Of a stretch of 10,681 nt of DNA, positions 5,542 through 10,681 are shown one piece after another (positions within the stretch are counted from its first letter, which is position 1; each line of letters opens with the position of its first letter). The stretch covers positions 1 through 10,681 of the forward strand of contig JAUYTA010000645.1 of NCBI GenBank assembly GCA_030695265.1. Direction: 5' to 3'. The stretch comes from Bacteroidota bacterium. GTDB lineage: Bacteria; Bacteroidota; Bacteroidia; Bacteroidales; Prolixibacteraceae. The notes beneath the pieces were generated by a model. The model saw only the letters and a program-made list of their open reading frames with translations. It had not been told where the DNA came from and ran no database searches. A program made the position numbers and the translations under genes.

Positions 5542-8133
5542 ATGTTTCCTCAAACCCAAAATACTGAATATATTTCAGGCTACGTAAAAATCGACGAGCA
5601 TCTGAAACTTCTGGAAATTTCAGGTGAAATAAATAAAATTCTGCAAATTGATGAATTTGATCCGGATGAAAGTTTTCTTCATATCATTGAAGTTCTGAAG
5701 AAAAATACCCGTTCATTTTTCAAACAGGAAATTTTACCGGCTATAAAAGCCCGACAAATCAGAAATTTTTCACTCGACCGAAAAAAAACAATCTTAAACG
5801 TTACAGTAACTTCCCTCTCGTCTGGATTGACAATCATAAGTTTAGAAGAAATACATGCAGCAATAAGCATTGACTACCAATCGCTTCCTGAAAAAATACA
5901 GGATTTAATTATCCGGATAAATCCTGATATACAAGTAAGCTATATTTCGAAAAAATGCTATTCAAAACTGGGCATAAAAGCGGCCAATGTAAAAGGGAAA
6001 TCAATTGAAGAAATTGGTTTATTTGGTGATCAAACTGCAAATGTTGTCCAACTGATCAATCAGGCATTCCAGCTTCAAAAAAAGATCAAAGAAAATATCA
6101 GTTTAAAAAAACCTGATAGAACAACCTGGTGGAACATGACTTTCATTCCTGAAATTGACCCGACCGGCCATCAGCAATCAGTACTTATCATTCTGAAAAA
6201 TGTAAGCCGATTAATAAAAACCGAAGAAAAACTTCAGGATAGTGAACAGCGTTTCCTGCTGGCCACCGAAGCAGCCGACCTGGGAATCTGGGACTATATG
6301 GTTGGCACCGGAAAAACTTATTATTCCAGAAGATGGAAATCAATGCTCGGCTATTATCCTGACGAAATACCCGATAACTACACTGCATGGCTTGACATGA
6401 TCCATCCGTTGGACAAGGACAGAATGGTTCATTTTATGAATAATTTTTTAAATAGCGATTCGCTTATTTATGAAGCCGAATTCAGAATGTTGCACAAAAA
6501 AGGGCATTATGTCTGGATCAAAAGCCGTGCTTCCATAATACGCGACGAAAATGGCAAAGCCATCCGGATGTTTGGAGTTCACCGCGACATCACCGAAGAA
6601 AAGAAATCAGCCAGCGAATATAAAAAACTTCATCAGGCCATACTCCAGAGTCCAATTGCAGTTATAATTACCGATACCGATGGGTACATCGAATTCTTTA
6701 ACCCTGCCTTTTGTAAAATTACGGGCTGGAGCGATCAGGAAATACTTGGTAAAAAAACCAACATCCTGAAGTCGGGATTTCAACCGCCAAGCTTTTACGA
6801 AAAACTATGGAAAACCATCAGCGCAGGAAATGAATGGCAGGGCGAATTTAAAAACCGAAAAAAAACAGGCGAATATTACTGGGAATTAGCGAGCATTTCG
6901 CCCATCAGAAATAGCTTTGGCAACATTACACATTATGTAAAAATTGCAGAAAATATTACCTATCTGAAGAAAATTGAACGGGATCTGAAAAAAGCAAAAC
7001 AGGATGCGGAAATTGCCAATAGCTACAAGAATCATTTCCTATCCAATATGAGTCACGAAATCAGGACACCGATCAACACGATTATTGGATTTAGTGAATT
7101 GATGAAAAACAATGAGTTGCCGATACAAAAGCGAAATAAATATTCAGAAATTATTGAAGAGAACAGCCAGGCATTGCTTCGGCTGATTGACGATATTATC
7201 GACGTTGCAAAAATTGAGGCCAACGAACTGAAAATTAAAAAGGAAGCTTGTTCATTGGGTGATTTGTTTGCTGAACTTGAAATGACTTATAACAATTATC
7301 TGAGGCGTAAACAAAAAAGGAACATGGAACTGATTTTTCAACTTCCTGAAGAAGCGCATCACGATGTAATTTTTACCGACCCATACCGGTTAAAACAAAT
7401 TTTAAACAATTTATACCTGAATGCCTTAAAATATACCGAAACAGGGAACATTGAAATAGGCTACAACATACTTAGCGATAATAAATTAAGATTCTTTGTT
7501 TCGGATACCGGAGAAGGAATTCCGGCTGAACGGCTTAAAAATATTTTTAAACGTTTCAATTATTCTGAAGAATCAAGTCCATCCGAAGCAGGCTCAGGAC
7601 TTGGACTGTCCATTTGCAAAGATCTTGCTTTGTTGCTTGGTGGAAGTATCAATGTAAAATCTGTTCCGGGCGAAGGAAGTGTCTTTTATTTGACTTTGCC
7701 TTACGATAAAATTAAGATTCCGATGGTACGGTCAGCAGCAAAATCCCAAACGCAGCGAAAATATGATTTCAGCAATTACACCATCATGATTGCAGAAGAT
7801 ACGCCTTACAATTATGAATACCTGAATAGCATACTTGAAAAAACCGGGGCCAATGTTGTTTGGGCAAAAGACGGAATAGATGTTTTGAATATTTTCAACG
7901 CCACAAAAATTGATCTTATCCTGATGGACATTCAATTACCAGAAATAAGCGGCTACGAAGCAACTTCTCAAATCAGGCTGAAAGACCTTGCAATTCCGAT
8001 CATCGCCCAAACAGCCTATGCAATGGCCGACGATAAACAGAAATGCTTTGATTCCGGATGCAACGATGTGCTTGTAAAACCCATCAGAATGGACGATGTA
8101 TTGGCCACTGTTGCTAAATACCTGAATAAATAA
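5542..8133 (+). CDS. Soluble multi-PAS hybrid sensor histidine kinase with C-terminal receiver
   Basis: An 863-residue two-component protein. Order: a degenerate PAS-like region (about 1-105), a second PAS-like region (about 113-225), a clear PAS with PAC segment (about 233-353, ending GVHRDITEEKK), another PAS of the NifL/Aer type (about 360-475, with GFQPPSFYEKLW and WQGEFKNRKKTGEYYWE), a short coiled coil, HisKA with phospho-acceptor H505 in SHEIRTPINT, HATPase with N627 (N box), DTGEGIP (655-661) and GSGLGLS (684-690), then a receiver with acidic pocket E752/D753, phospho-acceptor D796 in LMDIQLP, T824 and K846. All catalytic residues are present. No signal peptide or membrane helix is seen, so it should sense a cytoplasmic signal; the ligand (haem, flavin or small molecule) cannot be told. 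There is no HPt domain, and no partner regulator lies nearby, so its output is unknown. The ATG at 5542 lacks a visible Shine-Dalgarno sequence. Confidence 0.93.
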   Translation: MFPQTQNTEYISGYVKIDEHLKLLEISGEINKILQIDEFDPDESFLHIIEVLKKNTRSFFKQEILPAIKARQIRNFSLDRKKTILNVTVTSLSSGLTIISLEEIHAAISIDYQSLPEKIQDLIIRINPDIQVSYISKKCYSKLGIKAANVKGKSIEEIGLFGDQTANVVQLINQAFQLQKKIKENISLKKPDRTTWWNMTFIPEIDPTGHQQSVLIILKNVSRLIKTEEKLQDSEQRFLLATEAADLGIWDYMVGTGKTYYSRRWKSMLGYYPDEIPDNYTAWLDMIHPLDKDRMVHFMNNFLNSDSLIYEAEFRMLHKKGHYVWIKSRASIIRDENGKAIRMFGVHRDITEEKKSASEYKKLHQAILQSPIAVIITDTDGYIEFFNPAFCKITGWSDQEILGKKTNILKSGFQPPSFYEKLWKTISAGNEWQGEFKNRKKTGEYYWELASISPIRNSFGNITHYVKIAENITYLKKIERDLKKAKQDAEIANSYKNHFLSNMSHEIRTPINTIIGFSELMKNNELPIQKRNKYSEIIEENSQALLRLIDDIIDVAKIEANELKIKKEACSLGDLFAELEMTYNNYLRRKQKRNMELIFQLPEEAHHDVIFTDPYRLKQILNNLYLNALKYTETGNIEIGYNILSDNKLRFFVSDTGEGIPAERLKNIFKRFNYSEESSPSEAGSGLGLSICKDLALLLGGSINVKSVPGEGSVFYLTLPYDKIKIPMVRSAAKSQTQRKYDFSNYTIMIAEDTPYNYEYLNSILEKTGANVVWAKDGIDVLNIFNATKIDLILMDIQLPEISGYEATSQIRLKDLAIPIIAQTAYAMADDKQKCFDSGCNDVLVKPIRMDDVLATVAKYLNK

Positions 8134-8177
8134 TCCTTAAAATTGGGTGTAGATTCTGTTTATTAAATTTCGCTGAT

Positions 8178-8185
8178 TAAATTTG
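8178..8185 (+). promoter_or_regulatory. Candidate -7 promoter element of recR
   Basis: TAAATTTG fits TAnnTTTG and lies 22 nt before the recR ATG, predicting a leader of about 16 nt. A near copy, ATTAAATTTC, occurs 14 bp upstream (8163-8172). The -33 element is poor (CTG around 8156-8158), so read-through from the kinase gene, which ends 74 nt upstream, is an alternative. Confidence 0.4.
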
Positions 8186-8207
8186 AGGCTTACAAAAGAA
8201 ATGGAAT

Positions 8208-8834
8208 ATGCACCTCGACCGGTTTCCCTCCAGATTATTGGAAAATGCAGTGAACGAATTCGCCAAACTTCCGGGTATTGGCCGGAAATCGGCGCTGCGC
8301 CTGGTTCTCCACATCCTGAAACAAGAAGTTCATGAAGTGGAGATATTCGCCAACAGCCTACTCCAGTTACGTTCCGAAGTAAAACACTGCCGCGTTTGCC
8401 ACAACATTTCGGATACCGATGTTTGCAATATCTGCTCAAATCCATCGCGTAACAATTCTTTTATCTGTGTAGTCGAAAACATAAAAGATGTAATGGCCAT
8501 CGAAAACACCCATCAGTTTAACGGATTGTACCATGTTTTGGGAGGAATTATTTCGCCAATGGATGGGATCGGCCCTTCTGACCTTGAAGTTGATTCGCTG
8601 GTTGGCCGTGTAAATGAAGGTGGAATTGAGGAGATTATTTTAGCCCTTAGCACCACCATGGAAGGCGATACCACCAACTTTTTCATTTTCAAAAAGCTCA
8701 AAAGCCTGGATGTAAAAATATCGACCCTCGCCCGTGGCGTTTCGATAGGCGATGAACTGGAATATACTGATGAAGTTACCCTGGGCCGTTCGATCGTTAA
8801 CCGGATGAACTTTGAGGATTCGATTATTCAATAA
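8208..8834 (+). CDS. recR: Recombination mediator RecR
   Basis: RecR acts with RecO (and RecF) to load RecA onto gapped or SSB-coated single-stranded DNA during recombinational repair. The 208 residues are of standard length. The helix-hairpin-helix region carries [16 protein letters not shown] (20-35). The zinc finger uses C61, C64, C73 and C76 ([16 protein letters not shown]). The TOPRIM domain begins [15 protein letters not shown] with acidic E89, continues through [16 protein letters not shown], and includes [12 protein letters not shown], the form typical of Bacteroidota in place of the proteobacterial NPTVEGEAT. The C-terminus holds [21 protein letters not shown]. The chosen start places [11 protein letters not shown] at the usual distance from the N-terminus. 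It follows the kinase gene by 74 nt and may be co-transcribed with the glycosyltransferase downstream. Confidence 0.97.
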   Translation: MHLDRFPSRLLENAVNEFAKLPGIGRKSALRLVLHILKQEVHEVEIFANSLLQLRSEVKHCRVCHNISDTDVCNICSNPSRNNSFICVVENIKDVMAIENTHQFNGLYHVLGGIISPMDGIGPSDLEVDSLVGRVNEGGIEEIILALSTTMEGDTTNFFIFKKLKSLDVKISTLARGVSIGDELEYTDEVTLGRSIVNRMNFEDSIIQ

Positions 8835-8854
8835 GAAAAAGAAAAAAAGGAAAA

Positions 8855-8926
8855 AACCACATAGACACATAGAACGCATAGAAAATGAATTAAAAAAAAC
8901 TAGGTGCCCTATGTGTCTATGTGGTT
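8855..8926. repeat. 18-bp perfect inverted repeat with 8-nt periodic arms
   Basis: AACCACATAGACACATAG (8855-8872) is the exact reverse complement of CTATGTGTCTATGTGGTT (8909-8926), with a 36-nt AT-rich loop. The left arm is itself repetitive: CACATAGA at 8858-8865 and 8866-8873, then CGCATAGA at 8875-8882. The element starts 20 nt after the recR stop and ends 21 nt before the next ATG. It could attenuate or terminate the recR transcript, although no T-run follows the right arm, or be a copy of a dispersed repeat. Similar ACATAG-rich hairpins are familiar from Bacteroidota intergenic DNA; I recall this from general knowledge and have not searched. Confidence 0.8.
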
Positions 8927-8947
8927 CTAAAATAAAATAGAAACCTG

Positions 8948-10681
8948 ATGAAATTAACCGTGATCATTGTCAATTACAACGTAAAATATTTTCTGGAGCA
9001 GTGTCTTTATGCCGCTTATAAAGCTGCATTGAAGATAAGTTCCGAAATCATTGTGGTTGACAACGATTCAGTTGATGGTTCCTGTCAGATGGTTGCCGAG
9101 AAATTTCCGGAGGCAACATTGATCGCCAACAAAGAAAATGTAGGTTTTTCAAAAGCCAACAACCAGGCCATCCGAATTGCACAGGGCGAATACATTTTAC
9201 TCCTGAATCCGGACACAGTGGTCGAAGAAGACTGCTTTCTGAAAATCGTTCAATTTATGGACAAAACACCTGACGCCGGTGGATTGGGCGTTAAAATGAT
9301 CGATGGAAAAGGAAGATTTTTACCTGAATCAAAACGCGGTTTACCAACTCCTGAAGTCGCTTTCTGGAAAATGTTCGGCTTTTCAAGCCTTTTCCCTCAT
9401 TCCAAACGTTTTGGCCGGTATCATCTGGGCTACCTCGACAACGACCAGATTCACGAAGTTGAAGTGCTGGCAGGCGCTTTTATGCTCCTTCGCCGCGAAA
9501 CGCTCGATAAAGTTGGATTGCTCGACGAAGATTATTTTATGTACGGCGAAGACATCGACCTTTCGTACCGCATCACAAAAGGCGGTTATAAAAACTATTA
9601 CTTCCCCGAAACAACCATTATTCATTACAAAGGTGAAAGCACCAAAAAGGGCAGTATCAATTACGTAAAAGTGTTTTACAATGCGATGATCATCTTTGCG
9701 AAAAAACACTTTTCGAAAGGAAATGCCCGCCGGTATGCCATTTTGATCAATCTGGCCATTTATTTCCGGGCTATTTTAACACTTACCGGACAATTCATAA
9801 AATCAGCAATTTTACCTACAAACGATGCCTTGATGATTTACATTGGGTTTGCCGTTTTATTACCCAATTGGGAAGCTTACAAATATGAACGGGGTTACTA
9901 TCCCCCCGAATATTTGCACTTTGCGGTTCCAATTTATATCCTGATATGGATTTGCTGTATTTGGCTGAACGGTGGCTACCGGAAAAACATTCAGTTCGGG
10001 CGAATCTTTAAAGGTTTGCTTTGGGGAACGCTTTCCATCCTTATTTTTTATTCGCTTATTGACGAAAGTATGCGCTATTCAAGGGCTTTACTGCTTTTGG
10101 GTTCTGGCTGGGCGTTTTTTGCATTGCCAACCTACCGTTATTTGTTATATAAACTGCGTGTATCTGGACTTGAACTTGAACTCGACCATCAAAAACGTAT
10201 TGCCGTGGTAGCTGCGCTGGAAGAATCAAAACGAATATCGGAACTGATTGCACAGTCAGGTTTAAAAATTGACCTTGTTGGATTTGTTTCACCTGATGAT
10301 TCGGTTCACCAGCAATTTTACCTGGGAAATATTCACCAGTTGCCCGAAATTATCCGCATCAATAAAATTGACGAACTGATTTTTTCATCCGGAGATATTC
10401 CTTCGCAGGAAATTATCAGGATTATGCTCGAATTAAGCGATCTTAACATCGACTATAAAATTGCACCGCCCGAAAGCCTCTCAATTATTGGCAGCAATTC
10501 AATTTCGACTGCCGGCGATTTGTATGTGGTTCATATCAACTCAATTGCAAAGGAAAGCAACAAACAAAACAAACGTGCCTTCGACCTTGCAATGGCAACT
10601 TTCCTGCTTTTCCTTTCTCCATTTATAATTTGGTTCACTCATTCCAAAACAGGTTTCTTCCAAAGTATTTTTGAAGTTTTC
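8948..10681 (+). CDS. GT2 glycosyltransferase fused to membrane segments and a Rossmann-like region (3' end beyond window)
   Basis: An open frame of 578 codons runs to the window edge without a stop. Residues 1 to about 240 form a family-2 glycosyltransferase: start TVIIVNYN, VVDNDSVDGS (36-45), NKENVGFSKANNQA (61-74), LLLNPDT (84-90, the nucleotide-metal motif) and YGEDIDLSYR around D202/D204. This resembles rhamnosyltransferase-type enzymes that transfer a sugar from a nucleotide donor to a surface-glycan intermediate. After it come hydrophobic segments near 322-340, 356-372 and 380-400, a Rossmann-like stretch beginning RIAVVAALEESKRISELI (417 on), and another probable membrane helix (about 543-564) after NKRAFDLA. 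That second half resembles the front part of polyprenyl-phosphate glycosyl-1-phosphate transferases (WbaP-like), whose catalytic domain follows such a helix; whether one follows here is outside the window. It lies 113 nt after recR. No promoter is evident in the gap, so co-transcription with recR is possible. Confidence 0.85.
   Translation, partial: MKLTVIIVNYNVKYFLEQCLYAAYKAALKISSEIIVVDNDSVDGSCQMVAEKFPEATLIANKENVGFSKANNQAIRIAQGEYILLLNPDTVVEEDCFLKIVQFMDKTPDAGGLGVKMIDGKGRFLPESKRGLPTPEVAFWKMFGFSSLFPHSKRFGRYHLGYLDNDQIHEVEVLAGAFMLLRRETLDKVGLLDEDYFMYGEDIDLSYRITKGGYKNYYFPETTIIHYKGESTKKGSINYVKVFYNAMIIFAKKHFSKGNARRYAILINLAIYFRAILTLTGQFIKSAILPTNDALMIYIGFAVLLPNWEAYKYERGYYPPEYLHFAVPIYILIWICCIWLNGGYRKNIQFGRIFKGLLWGTLSILIFYSLIDESMRYSRALLLLGSGWAFFALPTYRYLLYKLRVSGLELELDHQKRIAVVAALEESKRISELIAQSGLKIDLVGFVSPDDSVHQQFYLGNIHQLPEIIRINKIDELIFSSGDIPSQEIIRIMLELSDLNIDYKIAPPESLSIIGSNSISTAGDLYVVHINSIAKESNKQNKRAFDLAMATFLLFLSPFIIWFTHSKTGFFQSIFEVF

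Noticed and set aside
8858..8882. Three ACATAG/GCATAG-containing units considered as a CRISPR or satellite array
   Set aside because: The units are 8 nt long with no spacers and form the arm of a hairpin. There are no cas genes.
9303..9668. Plus-strand open frame inside the last gene, and a similar one at 9972-10211
   Set aside because: The glycosyltransferase frame is continuous from 8948 to 10681 and holds all the family motifs; these are out-of-frame shadows.

Overview
The window reads as a chromosomal segment of a Bacteroidota member, probably in or near the Bacteroidales/Marinilabiliales. The reasons are a recR with the Bacteroidota-style [16 protein letters not shown] segment, a DUF3109 gene, promoters of the TTG-(about 19)-TAnnTTTG type, start codons without strong Shine-Dalgarno sequences, and spacers carrying inverted repeats of a kind often seen in this phylum. 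The placement comes from recognising families, not from a database search. Gene content is mostly housekeeping. No mobile element, CRISPR array, tRNA or rRNA is visible.

Layout: (1) 1-164, minus strand, the N-terminal part of a DedA/YqaA-like membrane protein. (2) A 291-bp divergent spacer with a promoter for the next gene. (3) 456-2563, plus strand, a tight pair: gpmI (cofactor-independent phosphoglycerate mutase) and a cysteine-rich DUF3109 protein, 2 nt apart. (4) A 138-bp convergent spacer holding two long inverted repeats side by side. (5) 2702-3544, minus strand, a two-gene unit: an HD-family phosphohydrolase relative that has lost the middle of its domain, followed by a VOC/glyoxalase-fold protein. 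(6) A divergent spacer with promoters facing both ways. (7) 3740-5377, an acyl-CoA synthetase (AMP-forming). (8) 5542-8133, a soluble multi-PAS hybrid histidine kinase with its own promoter. (9) 8208-8834, recR. (10) 8855-8926, an 18-bp perfect inverted repeat, followed 21 nt later by (11) 8948 to the window end, a family-2 glycosyltransferase continuing into membrane segments and a Rossmann-like region resembling the front half of polyprenyl-phosphate sugar transferases.

The genes do not form one pathway. gpmI serves glycolysis and gluconeogenesis, the ligase activates fatty acids, the kinase senses an unknown cytoplasmic signal, RecR acts in recombinational repair, and the last gene belongs to surface-glycan assembly. 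I found no convincing new multi-gene system. The points most worth a second look are the HD gene with an in-frame internal deletion removing its HD doublet, the repeat-bearing spacers, and the fused glycosyltransferase.
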